Assembly (NCBI GenBank): GCA_965248975.1
Contig: CBDFKU010000014.1
Span: 62,001 to 126,000, forward strand
Length of the DNA: 64,000 nucleotides
Reading direction: 5' to 3'
DNA from: CBDFKU01 sp965248975
GTDB taxonomy: Bacteria; Chloroflexota; Dehalococcoidia; Lucifugimonadales; JAGWBF01
The position numbers and the translations under genes were made by a program. Shown here one piece after another: positions 34,901-42,243 of this stretch (positions are counted from its first letter, which is position 1; the number at the start of each line of letters is the position of its first letter). The notes beneath the pieces are model-generated. The model was not told the DNA's origin. It made no database searches and saw nothing but the letters and a program-made list of their open reading frames with translations.

Positions 34901-35296
34901 CTCCTGCTGAGCATCGCTGACAGGGACAAGGCAGAGTCGGTTATCCTGATAAGAGAGCTCCTGCAGGCCGGGTTTCGGCTGTACGCCACGGAAGGCACTG
35001 CAGCCATGATCCGGGCCATGGACGCCCCGGTGACCCAGATCACCAAGAAGCTGTCAGAGGGTCACCCCAATGTCGTGGACGTGATAACCGAGGGGTTGGT
35101 GGACGGGGTCGTGAACACGGTGTCCGAGGTGGCCTCCGTCCTTCGGGACGGCTTCTACATACGGCGGGCCGCCGTGGAACGACGCATCCCTTGCTTCGTA
35201 TCGCTGGACACCGCCCGTGCCGCCGTGGAGGCGCTGCTGATGGCCTCGGGCAGCTACAGCATCAAGCGTAGCGACGAGTACCTAAACGGGCCATAG
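31943..35296 (+). CDS. carB: Carbamoyl-phosphate synthase large subunit
   Basis: A protein of 1117 residues with the duplicated synthetase layout: two ATP-grasp halves beginning KVLVIGSGPIVIGQAAEFDY and AIVVGSGPIRIGQGIEFDY, and a C-terminal MGS-like domain (YATEGTAAMIRAM onward) that usually binds UMP or other effectors. The ATG at 31943 follows GAGGAAGAGGGG; the frame is open to 31823. It uses CarA-derived ammonia, bicarbonate and two ATP to make carbamoyl phosphate for PyrB. It is the last gene of the pyr operon in view; pyrC, D, E and F are not in the window. Confidence 0.96.
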   Translation: MEAGTFETTPAGSLCSSRDKPRKVLVIGSGPIVIGQAAEFDYAGTQACKALREEGVITVLVNSNPATIMTDRDVADMVYIEPLTVEVIDGILARERPDGILPTLGGQTGLNLAVQVADAGLLEKYDVRLLGTPLDTIRKAEDRELFRRLLADIGEPELASETISSLEDARRVAGELGLPLVVRPAYTLGGTGGGLATTPDELDSIVSGGLAASPISQVLLERSLVGWKEIEYEVMRDGADNCITVCNMENMDAMGVHTGDSIVVAPSQSLTDKEYQMLRSASLRIIRALGIEGGCNVQFALPPHPLVAEALGADRGLDAPYYVIEVNPRVSRSSALASKATGYPIARVAAKIAVGKRLDEIPNAVTEKTVAAFEPALDYCVVKIPRWPFDKFPAGDRTITTQMKATGEVMAIDRSFEAALQKAVRSLEMGGRSLLWEDPAWRREDGILEDGSPVRPNDLRLWALMYALRRGTDPEVLAGRSLIEPWFLHALARIAAMETRLLGEQLTPDLLKNAKRMGFSDEQVGVLADMLPDQVRELRRTLDIRPVYKMVDTCAAEFEAVTSYYYSTYEQENEAPPLEGPKAIVVGSGPIRIGQGIEFDYCSVHAAWALQEEGVSSIMVNSNPETVSTDFDTSHRLYFEPLDEESLRDIIDNETGEEGPPPSVVQFGGQTAIDLSQVLARAGLPLLGSGAEAIDIASDRQRFEEFLARLGIPQPPGATVTSVEEAIRVAQDIGYPVIVRPSYVLGGRAMEIVQDATELIHYLTLAAEVGQGRGVLIDKYMEGKECEVDAVCDGDEVLIPGVMEHIERAGVHSGDSMAIYPGLNLTPKEVDTLVDYTTRIGRGLGIKGLMNIQFVILGGPAYRSPLQPRDGSGESSVYVLEVNPRASRTIPFISKVTGVPVVNLATRVILGRTLKDLGYQGGLWKRQGIVGIKAPVFSMSKLTGVDWHLGPEMKSTGEVMGVDYDFPSALAKALTAADLSLKPKGSLLLSIADRDKAESVILIRELLQAGFRLYATEGTAAMIRAMDAPVTQITKKLSEGHPNVVDVITEGLVDGVVNTVSEVASVLRDGFYIRRAAVERRIPCFVSLDTARAAVEALLMASGSYSIKRSDEYLNGP

Positions 35297-35307
35297 ACTA
35301 TTCCAAC

Positions 35308-35326
35308 ATCACTTTCGTGATACAAT
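35308..35326 (+). promoter_or_regulatory. Extended -10 promoter and palindrome upstream of hicB
   Basis: TGATACAAT (35318-35326) is an extended -10 box. The inverted repeat ATCAC-TTTC-GTGAT (35308-35321) overlaps it. HicB or HicAB complexes usually repress their own promoter through such sites. Confidence 0.5.
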
Positions 35327-35353
35327 CGAACCAAGACTCTCAAGGAAACCTAG

Positions 35354-35623
35354 ATGGCAGTATCGAAGGTCAAAGTATTTTCCCTCTATCGCTACATTGA
35401 GGCATCCTTGGAGCGTGTCGAATACTCCGAGGAGGAAAACGGCATGGTGGTTGCTACTGTGCCCGGAGTGCCGGGCTTCTATGCCCAGGGAGATTCCTCA
35501 GAGGAGTCGCTAGCTAACCTGCGTGACGTGATCGAGGGTAACGTACTCTTGGCCCTCCAGTTGGGATGGGAAGTTCCGGCTATCCCTGGCGTCGACATCC
35601 AAGAGCAGGATGTCCCGACTTAG
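35354..35623 (+). CDS. hicB: HicB-family antitoxin
   Basis: An 89-residue protein with the HicB partial RNase H-like fold: VEYSEEENGMVVATVPGVPG and the helix SSEESLANLRDVIEGNVLLAL. This is the pattern of UPF0150/HicB antitoxins. The usual C-terminal DNA-binding helix-turn-helix or ribbon domain is absent. It precedes and overlaps the toxin gene by 14 bases, the reverse of the classical hicAB order but common in many bacteria. Confidence 0.85.
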   Translation: MAVSKVKVFSLYRYIEASLERVEYSEEENGMVVATVPGVPGFYAQGDSSEESLANLRDVIEGNVLLALQLGWEVPAIPGVDIQEQDVPT

Positions 35624-35834
35624 TCCTTTAAAGGCTGAAGAGGTGATTCGTAGGCTTCGGAAGCTGGGATTCGAAGGGCCAGTTAGAGGTGGACGCCACC
35701 AACGTATGGTCAATCCTGGGACACGCTGTATCGTACCGATACCTACCCATAGAGGCCGCGACGTAGGCGTGGGACTTATCAGAGCCATCCTTCGTGACCT
35801 CCAGATCACTTCCGGTCAATGGAACAGCTTGTAA
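35610..35834 (+). CDS. hicA: HicA-family mRNA interferase toxin
   Basis: A 74-residue HicA toxin with a double-stranded RNA-binding-like fold. The catalytic His is in GGRHQRMVNP, and the strand IVPIPTHRGRDVGVGLIRAIL is typical. It overlaps hicB by 14 bases. Its end meets the convergent SET gene; the long overlap seen there disappears if one base in that gene is corrected. Confidence 0.88.
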   Translation: MSRLSPLKAEEVIRRLRKLGFEGPVRGGRHQRMVNPGTRCIVPIPTHRGRDVGVGLIRAILRDLQITSGQWNSL

Positions 35835-36362
35835 CTTCGTCACCCACCCATCTTCCTCTCGATGAACCACGAAAAAGTAGCCTCGGTACCTCTCCTTGAG
35901 TTCGGGCCGCATCCAGTCCCTGCCCGTCACGACGCCACGACAACGATCGGAGCCGCAGCTACAGGCCATCTCATAGTCCTCGTCGTCGGTCATGGCGTAG
36001 TCGAAGGTCAGCTCCTCATCCCGCTCGATGTCCCTCAGGGCCACGAACACGATCTGGCCCTGTAATCCCAGATTCGGATCGCAGGAGTGGTTCAGATGCA
36101 TCATACCGCCCACCCTTTCCTGAAGGGTGGTGGGACCGATGAAGAGGTCGTCGGTGACCTGGATCTCGGAGTCCCTCATCCCTTCCGGGAGCTCTGGTCT
36201 CTGGGTCCCGGTCATGACGTAGCCGCCCTTGACCACGACGATTTCGCCCCGCTGGATCGGATCTCTGGCAAACAAGCCCCGGCCATGGACGTTGCTTGGT
36301 CGCTTCTCCACCTTGGGCGAGAAATAGGTGAGGTCCAAGGGAAAACCCTCCCGGTGGGACAC
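35628..36362 (-). CDS. SET-domain protein, 3' end probably frameshifted
   Basis: Residues 1-163 form a bacterial SET domain, a protein-lysine methyltransferase fold: NVHGRGLFA, MHLNHSCDPN (NHSC at 91-94), ELTFDY (117-122) and a post-SET-like CXCX4C (Cys 134, 136, 141). As read the frame then runs 207 bases antisense to hicA. If one base is removed from the five A at 35872-35876, the C-terminus becomes GYFSWFIERKMGG with a stop at 35840-35842. That is the normal SET ending and just clears hicA. The true gene is probably 35840-36362. Targets are unknown. Confidence 0.8.
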   Translation of the reverse strand: MSHREGFPLDLTYFSPKVEKRPSNVHGRGLFARDPIQRGEIVVVKGGYVMTGTQRPELPEGMRDSEIQVTDDLFIGPTTLQERVGGMMHLNHSCDPNLGLQGQIVFVALRDIERDEELTFDYAMTDDEDYEMACSCGSDRCRGVVTGRDWMRPELKERYRGYFFVVHREEDGWVTKLQAVPLTGSDLEVTKDGSDKSHAYVAASMGRYRYDTACPRIDHTLVASTSNWPFESQLPKPTNHLFSL

Positions 36363-36492
36363 CGGCTCCCCGACTTTGGCCTATCTTACACTCCCCCGGT
36401 CAGGTCGGCCACCCGCCGGAAACCTTGACACGGGATCGGGCCCGCCCTTACCATCCCCTTGCGGTTGAATACCGGATGAGAGGTCAGTAGAC

Positions 36493-37437
36493 ATGGCAGT
36501 TGTGGGGACCGGCCGGTTCACTTACGAGGTCGCGGAGAACTGGGGCACGCTGCCCGAGGGATGGTCCTTCGGCAGGGTGGGCAGCGTGGCCGTCGACTCC
36601 CAGGATCGGGTCTACGCCTTCCAGCGTAAGGACCCGCCCATCCTGATCTTCGATCGCGATGGCCGCTTTTTGAACTCGTGGGGCGACGGCCTTATCACCT
36701 TCGGCCACGGCATCCACATCGGCCCCGACGACAACGTCTACCTGACGGACGCTAACGACCACGTAACCCTCAAGTTCACCCTGGACGGCAAGCCGCTGAT
36801 GCTCCTGGGCAACCGGGGCCAGCCTTCCGACACTGGAGCTGAGCGGGCGGGGGACCGCGTCCTCAGGCCGGGAGAGCCGTTCAACATGCCCACCCAGATG
36901 GTACCCTCTCCCTCGGGGGAGATCTACGTCTCAGACGGCTACCGGAACTGCAGGGTCCACCGGTTCTCCAAAGACGGGGATCTGCTCTCTTCCTGGGGCC
37001 TCCCGGGTGGCTACTATCCCGGCGAGTTCTGGGTAGCCCACTGCTGTTGGGTGGACAGCGAGGGAACGGTCTACGTGTGCGACCGCGACAACAGCCGGGT
37101 ACAGATCTTTTCGGCCACGGGTGAGTTCATCGCCGAGTGGACCGAGATGTACCGTCCAATGTCCATCTACATGGACGCCAAGGAGACGGTCTACGTCAGC
37201 GAAGGCACCTGCCACATCCGAGAGCTGCACTGGGTGGGGGACCCCAACCGCAGGTACGGGCAGATCAGCATCTGGGACAAGCGGGGCAACAACCTGGCCC
37301 GCCTGGACGTGCCGGCCACCCACCTGGCCCGCCTGGACGTGCCGGCCACCCACTGGATATACGGCGACTCCCGGGGCGACCTGTACGCGGCGGAGGCGGG
37401 CGCCAATGCCATCAAGAAATACGTGAAGGTGGGCTAG
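36493..37437 (+). CDS. NHL-repeat beta-propeller protein (copy 1)
   Basis: A 314-residue six-bladed propeller. NHL-type blades are visible as VAVDSQDRVYAFQRK, FGHGIHIGPDDNVYLTD, PSPSGEIYVSDGYRNCRVHR and VDSEGTVYVCDRDNSRVQIF. The family is often annotated as peptidyl-alpha-hydroxyglycine amidating lyase-like. No signal peptide is present. A perfect 30-base tandem duplication near the end adds the repeat LARLDVPATH twice, which neither paralog has. The next gene is a close paralog, and a third lies at 60615. Confidence 0.82.
   Translation: MAVVGTGRFTYEVAENWGTLPEGWSFGRVGSVAVDSQDRVYAFQRKDPPILIFDRDGRFLNSWGDGLITFGHGIHIGPDDNVYLTDANDHVTLKFTLDGKPLMLLGNRGQPSDTGAERAGDRVLRPGEPFNMPTQMVPSPSGEIYVSDGYRNCRVHRFSKDGDLLSSWGLPGGYYPGEFWVAHCCWVDSEGTVYVCDRDNSRVQIFSATGEFIAEWTEMYRPMSIYMDAKETVYVSEGTCHIRELHWVGDPNRRYGQISIWDKRGNNLARLDVPATHLARLDVPATHWIYGDSRGDLYAAEAGANAIKKYVKVG
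37292..37351 (+). repeat. Perfect 30-base tandem duplication within an NHL gene
   Basis: Bases 37292-37321 are repeated exactly at 37322-37351. The duplication keeps the frame and adds ten residues between blades. Identity of the copies means it is recent, or an assembly artefact. Confidence 0.9.
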
Positions 37438-37458
37438 GCGTTTTATGGGCGTCGGCGG

Positions 37459-37523
37459 CCCTCACCCGGCCCTTCGGCAAGCTCAGCGCCACACCTCTCC
37501 CTAACGAAAAGGGGGCGGGGTGA
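37459..37523. repeat. Dispersed GC-rich palindromic repeat (type A), intergenic copy
   Basis: The segment begins CCCTCACCCGGCCCTTCGGC and continues through AAGCTCAG and CACCTCTCCCTAACG to AAGGGGGCGGGG. It matches the layout of the copies inside the DUF2298 gene (44391-44639). It lies between two NHL genes and encodes no protein. Confidence 0.6.
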
Positions 37524-37550
37524 AGTGGTTTCGAAGAAGGAGATGGTCCC

Positions 37551-38468
37551 ATGGCAGCAACTGTAGGAACAGGCAAATACACCTACCAGATCGTCGAGAA
37601 CTGGGGCACCCTGCCCAAAGGCATGACCTTCGGCAACGTGGGCAGCGTGGCCGTTGACTCCCAGGACAGGGTCTATGCCCTCCAGCGCAAGGACCCGCCC
37701 ATCCTGGTGTTTGACCGCGACGGCAACTTCCTCAACTCCTGGGGCGACGGCGTCATCACCTTCGGCCATGGCATCTACATCGGTCCCGACGACATCATCT
37801 ACCTAACCGATGTTCAGGACCACGTGACGCTGAAGTTTACCCTGGAGGGCAGGCCCCTGATGGTCCTGGGCAACCGGGGCCAGCCCTCGGACACGGGCGC
37901 CGAGCGTGCGGGAGAGCGGGTGAAGAGGCCCGGCGCTCCCTTCAACATGCCCACCCAGATGGTCCCTTCTCCTTCCGGGGACATCTACGTCTCCGACGGC
38001 TACCGGAACTGCCGGGTCCATCGGTTCTCTAAAGAGGGCGCGCTGCTCTCCTCCTGGGGGATCCCCGGCAGCTACTACCCTGGCCAGCTGTACGTTCCCC
38101 ACTGCTGCTGCGTGGACAAAGAGGGGAACGTCTACGTGTGCGATCGGGACAACAGTCGGGTGCAGGTCTTCACTCCTCTGGGGGAGTTCCTGAACGAGTG
38201 GACCGAGATGTACCGCCCGATGTCCATCTACATGGACGCCGACGAGACCTTTTACGTCAGCGAGGGCACCGGCTTCATCAGGGAGCTGCACTGGTTAACA
38301 GACAAGACCAAAAGGTACGGCCAGATCAGCGTATGGGACAAGCAGGGAAACAACCTGGCCCGTCTGGAAACACCCTCCACTCACTGGATCTACGGCGATT
38401 CCAGGGGCAGCCTATACGCTGCCGAGGCCTTCGCCGAAGGCATCAAGAAGTACGTCAGGGTCGGGTAG
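37551..38468 (+). CDS. NHL-repeat beta-propeller protein (copy 2)
   Basis: A 305-residue paralog of the preceding gene, colinear along its length: ENWGTLPKGMTFGNVGSVAV, RKDPPILVFDRDGNFLNSWG and DGYRNCRVHRF are shared almost unchanged. It lacks the ten-residue duplication. GAAGGAGATGG precedes the ATG. The substrate is unknown; as a soluble propeller it may be a lyase or a binding protein. A DinB-like gene follows 36 bases later and could be cotranscribed. Confidence 0.82.
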   Translation: MAATVGTGKYTYQIVENWGTLPKGMTFGNVGSVAVDSQDRVYALQRKDPPILVFDRDGNFLNSWGDGVITFGHGIYIGPDDIIYLTDVQDHVTLKFTLEGRPLMVLGNRGQPSDTGAERAGERVKRPGAPFNMPTQMVPSPSGDIYVSDGYRNCRVHRFSKEGALLSSWGIPGSYYPGQLYVPHCCCVDKEGNVYVCDRDNSRVQVFTPLGEFLNEWTEMYRPMSIYMDADETFYVSEGTGFIRELHWLTDKTKRYGQISVWDKQGNNLARLETPSTHWIYGDSRGSLYAAEAFAEGIKKYVRVG

Positions 38469-38504
38469 CCGCCAACATCCCGCGACAGGGTAAGGAGAGA
38501 TGCC

Positions 38505-39032
38505 ATGGCTGGAGCAGAAGCGATCTTGAGTGCCCTGGGGCGCAATTGGGACATGGTGGACGCCGCGCTGGCCGGCCTTGACGATGCCGCCCTGGGCCGG
38601 CGCCCCGACGACCAGTCCAACTCGGCTGCCTGGATCCTGTGGCACATGGACCGGGTGGTTGACACCTTCATCAATGCGCGGCTGCAGTCGAAGCCCCAGG
38701 TCTGGATCACGGACCGCTGGTACGAACGGCACGGTATGAGCGACGACCCCGACGAGCGGGGTGTCGGCTGGACCGCCGACCAGGTCGGGGCCTGGGCCGT
38801 TCCGTCACGGGAGGCGATGTCGGGCTACTACGAGGCTGTCAAGGCCGACGCTCGGTCCTACATATCGTCCCTGACCGACCGAGACATGGACGTGAGTAAG
38901 GTTATCCCTCCCGCAAGCGAGCCACGGACGGTTGCCGCCGCCCTGGGGCAGATGACCTGGGACAACGTGGCCCACGGCGGCCAGATCGCCTATCTGCGGG
39001 GGTTGTTCCTGGGGATGGGCTGGTACCGCTAG
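38505..39032 (+). CDS. DinB-like four-helix protein
   Basis: A 175-residue protein of the DinB/mycothiol-dependent maleylpyruvate isomerase superfamily. The metal-ligand His positions are in ILWHMDRVVDTFI and in the C-terminal NVAHGGQIAYLRGL; a third ligand may lie in between. Members are metal-binding thiol transferases or isomerases, mostly uncharacterised. AAGGAGAG precedes the ATG. It is the last plus-strand gene before the convergent dtd. Confidence 0.8.
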   Translation: MAGAEAILSALGRNWDMVDAALAGLDDAALGRRPDDQSNSAAWILWHMDRVVDTFINARLQSKPQVWITDRWYERHGMSDDPDERGVGWTADQVGAWAVPSREAMSGYYEAVKADARSYISSLTDRDMDVSKVIPPASEPRTVAAALGQMTWDNVAHGGQIAYLRGLFLGMGWYR

Positions 39033-39036
39033 CCTG

Positions 39037-39510
39037 CTAGCCCTGCTGGCTTTTCCGCGGTTGTAGGCGGTCGGCGCTGTCGATCATCAGGGTCACCGGG
39101 CCGTCGTTCCGGATGTCCACCAGCATGTGCTCCCGGAAGCGCCCCGTCTCCACCTTGAGGCCCGACTCCCGGAACAGTTCCACCGCCCTGTCGTACAGTC
39201 GTTCCGCCTCTGCGGGCCCGGCCGCCCGGGTAAAGTCGGGGCGACGGCCCTTGCGGGTGTCGGCGTATAGGGTGAACTGGCTGACAACAAGAAGCTCCGC
39301 CCCGGTGTCCAGGGAGGAGCGATCGAAACGATTCTCTTCGTCGTGGAAGACCCTGAGGTTCAGCACCTGCTCCACAAGGCAGCGAGCATCCTCGTCACCA
39401 TCCTCGGTGCACACACCCAGCAGGACTACAAGTCCCTGGCCAGTCCTGCCCACCTCAACCCCATCCACCGAGACGGACGCCCCCGCCACCCGTTGGATGA
39501 GAGCCCGCAT
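39037..39510 (-). CDS. dtd: D-aminoacyl-tRNA deacylase
   Basis: A 157-residue DTD. The two signature motifs are SQFTLYAD (77-84) and NDGPVT (135-140), which form the cross-subunit active site that rejects L-aminoacyl-tRNA. It removes D-amino acids and glycine from mischarged tRNA. It starts 5 bases after the FmdB-like gene's stop, so the two form an operon. Confidence 0.95.
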   Translation of the reverse strand: MRALIQRVAGASVSVDGVEVGRTGQGLVVLLGVCTEDGDEDARCLVEQVLNLRVFHDEENRFDRSSLDTGAELLVVSQFTLYADTRKGRRPDFTRAAGPAEAERLYDRAVELFRESGLKVETGRFREHMLVDIRNDGPVTLMIDSADRLQPRKSQQG

Positions 39511-39515
39511 GGGCC

Positions 39516-39845
39516 CTAATCCTCCTTGGCCACGGCCTCCTTCTTTTCAGAGACCTTGGTGTCAGAGCTTTTCTTGTCGGTGCTGGCTTTGTCAGTGCCG
39601 GCCTTTGCGGACTCGTTCTTCTCTTTACCCTCTTCTTTTCCGTTGTCGGAGGCACTGCTATAGCCGCTGTTTTTGTAGTCCGTGGTGTAGAAGCCGGAAC
39701 CCTTGTATATGATTGGGACGGCGTGGAACTTCCGTTTCGACATCCCCGAACAAAGGGGGCAGGTTCCTCTGGGCTCGTCGTCGAAGCTTTGCCTCAGCTC
39801 GAACACGTGTCCGCAACTGCCGCACTCGTAGTCGTACCGTGGCAA
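39516..39845 (-). CDS. FmdB-family zinc ribbon protein
   Basis: A 109-residue protein. An N-terminal zinc ribbon has Cys 8 and 11 (CGSCGH) and Cys 29 and 32 (CPLC), followed by KRKFHAVPIIYKGSGFYTTDY, the FmdB/regulatory-zinc-ribbon signature. The last 45 residues are a low-complexity Lys/Glu/Ser/Asp tail. The role is unclear; named after a possible regulator of formamidase. An AGGAGG lies upstream, and an extended -10 box further out at 39906-39914. Confidence 0.85.
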   Translation of the reverse strand: MPRYDYECGSCGHVFELRQSFDDEPRGTCPLCSGMSKRKFHAVPIIYKGSGFYTTDYKNSGYSSASDNGKEEGKEKNESAKAGTDKASTDKKSSDTKVSEKKEAVAKED

Positions 39846-39905
39846 CTTGGTCCTCCTGCTATCAAAGACCGTAAACTAGCAGTCGATACCATGGACTGCT
39901 AACTA

Positions 39906-39914
39906 ATTATATCA
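39906..39914 (-). promoter_or_regulatory. Extended -10 promoter of the fmdB-like/dtd operon
   Basis: TGATATAAT on the minus strand is a full extended -10 element, about 60 bases before the FmdB-like ATG. No good -35 is visible, which extended -10 promoters tolerate. The same nine bases recur at 41863, 52220 and 60502. Confidence 0.5.
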
Positions 39915-39943
39915 CAGAACTCCAACCTTTCGGTAGATTTATG

Positions 39944-40753
39944 CTAACGGCCCGCCCACATTTCGGCGACGTCTATCATCCTCATGAAACGCACATTGGG
40001 GAAGGACTCTATGTGGTTGATCAGCCGCTCCAGCACCAGAAGCCTTCCCGGACGCCCGACGTACTGGGGATGCATGGTCAGGGTGAAGGCCCGGCCGTAT
40101 CGGTAGAGCCCCTCGAACTCCTGCGCCCATATCTCGTAGAGCTCCCCTGGAGTCTTGAGGGGGCTGGTGCGTCCCGGCACCGAAGAATACATCACGTGGT
40201 TGCCGTCGTCCAGGTTCCAGTTGCCGGGAATCTCCACCAGACTGCCGGCCTTGGTCTCCACTGAATAGGGGGCGTCGTCGTCCAGCATGCTGGTGTCGTA
40301 GACAAAGCCCTGGGAGGCCAGCAGCTCGAGGGACCCTTCGCTGAGGTCGAACCGGGGCGCACGGTAGCCCTTGGGCCTCTGACCTGTGAGCCCTTCCAGG
40401 ATGCCGCTGCCCTTCTCCAGCACCCTGGCCTCCTCTTCGGGACTCAGCGTGGTCGGAGGCTCGTGCATGTAGCCATGGTGGCCCACTTCGTGCCCGCGGC
40501 GCACTATCTCCTTGACCAGGTCCGGATGGGTCTCGGCCGTGTACCCAGGGATGTAGAAGCTGGCCTTGATGTCGTGAGCGTCCAGCATATCCAGGATGCG
40601 CCAGGCCGCTACGCTGGGCCCGTACTCGGCGTTGGACAGGACACTCGGCGACCTGATCAAGTCGGGATTGTAGTTCAACCACGACGAGACGCCGTCGACG
40701 TCGAAGGTGAGGCTGGCCACGCACTGGGTGTCTCCCGGCCAAATGCCCGACAT
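39944..40753 (-). CDS. Polysaccharide deacetylase-family protein (NodB fold)
   Basis: A 269-residue protein with an orthodox NodB site: SLTFDVDGV (motif 1 Asp pair), GHEVGHHGYMHE (metal His pair), KGYRAPRFDLS (motif 3 Arg) and LTMHPQYVGRPGR (last motif His). No signal peptide is seen, so it is probably a cytoplasmic amidase or deacetylase acting on small molecules. AAAGGAGG precedes the ATG. It resembles the gene at 6242 more than the PuuE-like pair. Confidence 0.87.
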   Translation of the reverse strand: MSGIWPGDTQCVASLTFDVDGVSSWLNYNPDLIRSPSVLSNAEYGPSVAAWRILDMLDAHDIKASFYIPGYTAETHPDLVKEIVRRGHEVGHHGYMHEPPTTLSPEEEARVLEKGSGILEGLTGQRPKGYRAPRFDLSEGSLELLASQGFVYDTSMLDDDAPYSVETKAGSLVEIPGNWNLDDGNHVMYSSVPGRTSPLKTPGELYEIWAQEFEGLYRYGRAFTLTMHPQYVGRPGRLLVLERLINHIESFPNVRFMRMIDVAEMWAGR

Positions 40754-40805
40754 GATGGACCTCCTTTGTCATTTCTGTGGCCTCCTCCACCGATGCGGGC
40801 CTACT

Positions 40806-40865
40806 GCGGGGGAGGATTGAGGCGGGGGATCACCCCATCCTGACTCGTTAAGGGGGAAGGGACTC
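40806..40865. repeat. Dispersed repeat (type B), copy 1
   Basis: GCGGGGGAGGATTGAGG, then CATCCTGAC and GGGAAGGGAC, recur in the same order at 51546-51615. Both copies are noncoding and lie next to minus-strand genes. The shared blocks are too long for chance in two short gaps. Confidence 0.6.
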
Positions 40866-40956
40866 TTTTCGGACACGCCCTTCACTTCCGGAAGTGGGGT
40901 ATGATCTCCCGGGCCACCGTCTCCATGTGCCTGGCCCGGTCCTCCACGGGGCAGGC

Positions 40957-41823
40957 CTAGCTCAGCACGAAGTGTCGCGCTCCGGCCTCCACGTACTCCT
41001 CCAACCGACGGATGCACTCTTCCACTGGCCCCAGGACGCAGTAAGCCCCGACGATATCGATGAAGTCGCCGCCGTAACGGTACTGGGTGCCCAGGGACCC
41101 GGCGGCCACCCGTGCCGCCTCCTCTTTGGAGTCATAGATCGCCATGAACTGGAAGTTGGCCCACTGGTAGCCGGACAGGTCGCGGTCGTCCTCGGCGGCG
41201 AAGGCCTGGACCTTCTCGACGCTGTCCCGGTAGCGCTCCGGGCTATAGAGGTAGGGAAACCATCCCTGGCCGTAGCGGGCCGCGAGGCGCATGGCCGGAT
41301 CGCGCCGCCCTGCTACCCAGACAGGAGGATGGGGCTGCTGCAATGGGGGAGGCGTCGAGGTGACGTCGTCGAGTTGGTAGTAGCGGCCATGGTAGTCTAC
41401 ATGTTCCACGGTCCACAGCCTGGTCAGCGCTTCCAGGCACTCGTCAGTCCTGCCGCCCCGCTGCCGGGCGGTGATACCGGCGGCCTCGAACTCCACGGGG
41501 AACTCGCCCCCCACCCCGATGCCCAACGTAAGCCGGCCGTTGGAGGCGATGTCCAGGGTGGAGGTGATCTTGGCCAGGACGGTGGGATGATAGAAGGGCA
41601 TCAGGATCACCGAGGACACCAGGCGTATCGTGGTGGTGGCGCCGGCGGCCACCGCCAGCACGGGGAGGGCGGCGGAGGTCAGCCCCGGCGGGTTCCCCCG
41701 CATGAAGTGCTCGCCGCAGGCCAGGGACTCGTAGCCCAGCTCCTCCAGCAGCCGGGCCTCGGCCGCCGTCTCCTCGACGCCCAGCCCCAGGACGGCGCCG
41801 AAGTGGAGCTGTTGTGGGGACAT
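40957..41823 (-). CDS. Luciferase-like F420/FMN oxidoreductase, interrupted near its C-terminus
   Basis: A 288-residue luciferase-like monooxygenase-fold protein (LLM class): FGAVLGLGVEETAAEARLLE, NGRLTLGIGVGGEFPVEFEA and HPPVWVAGRRDPAMRLAARY are family marks. As read it ends at a TAG (40957-40959) after HFVLS. The frame continues past that stop with ACPVEDRARHMETVAREIIP and a short rest, to a TGA at 40882-40884. That tail is the normal family ending, so the TAG is probably a nonsense change or base error from a Trp or Gln codon. Loss of about 25 residues may or may not inactivate it. The substrate is unknown. Confidence 0.82.
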   Translation of the reverse strand: MSPQQLHFGAVLGLGVEETAAEARLLEELGYESLACGEHFMRGNPPGLTSAALPVLAVAAGATTTIRLVSSVILMPFYHPTVLAKITSTLDIASNGRLTLGIGVGGEFPVEFEAAGITARQRGGRTDECLEALTRLWTVEHVDYHGRYYQLDDVTSTPPPLQQPHPPVWVAGRRDPAMRLAARYGQGWFPYLYSPERYRDSVEKVQAFAAEDDRDLSGYQWANFQFMAIYDSKEEAARVAAGSLGTQYRYGGDFIDIVGAYCVLGPVEECIRRLEEYVEAGARHFVLS

Positions 41824-41862
41824 GGCACGACCTCCGATGCCGATGGATAGCGCGGCACCGGG

Positions 41863-41871
41863 ATTATATCA
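41863..41871 (-). promoter_or_regulatory. Extended -10 promoter of the luciferase-like gene
   Basis: TGATATAAT on the minus strand, about 40 bases before the ATG at 41823, is a perfect extended -10. No -35 is evident. Confidence 0.5.
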
Positions 41872-41996
41872 CAGGCTCGGGCCGAGGCCGGGCGGGCCCT
41901 AAGCAAGCGGCCTCGTTCGAACAACTTGTGACCTAACACGTCTGGGAATGCTACTATAGTTCTAGAGTTCAGAGTCGACAGGGGAGTTGCTGACCC

Positions 41997-42230
41997 ATGG
42001 ACGAGCGCGCACTACTGGAGCGGATTACAGTAAACCCGAATATATTCGGGGGTAAGCCTATCATACGCGGCCGGCGCCTGGCGCTTGAGCATGTTTTAGG
42101 TATGTTGGCGGCCGGAGATACCCCTGAGACCATCCTGGAGGGCTACCCGTGGCTGGAACTGGAAGACATTCAGGCCTGTCTTGTCTACGCTCGTAGATTG
42201 GTAGGCCATGAGCGTATAGACCTCTCCTGA
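41997..42230 (+). CDS. DUF433-family antitoxin
   Basis: A 77-residue protein with the DUF433 signature: RITVNPNIFGGKPIIRG, LALEHVLGMLAAG and EGYPWLELEDIQACLVYA. This is a winged or helix-turn-helix antitoxin found beside DUF5615 PIN-like toxins, exactly as here. It starts 14 bases before the toxin gene's GTG region (stop at 42230, toxin start 42244). Confidence 0.88.
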   Translation: MDERALLERITVNPNIFGGKPIIRGRRLALEHVLGMLAAGDTPETILEGYPWLELEDIQACLVYARRLVGHERIDLS

Positions 42231-42243
42231 TCGAGACCGACTC

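Noticed and set aside
40957..40959. TAG in the luciferase-like gene read as pyrrolysine
   Set aside because: No pyl genes are visible, and the residue lies in a plain C-terminal helix region. A mutation or base error is simpler.
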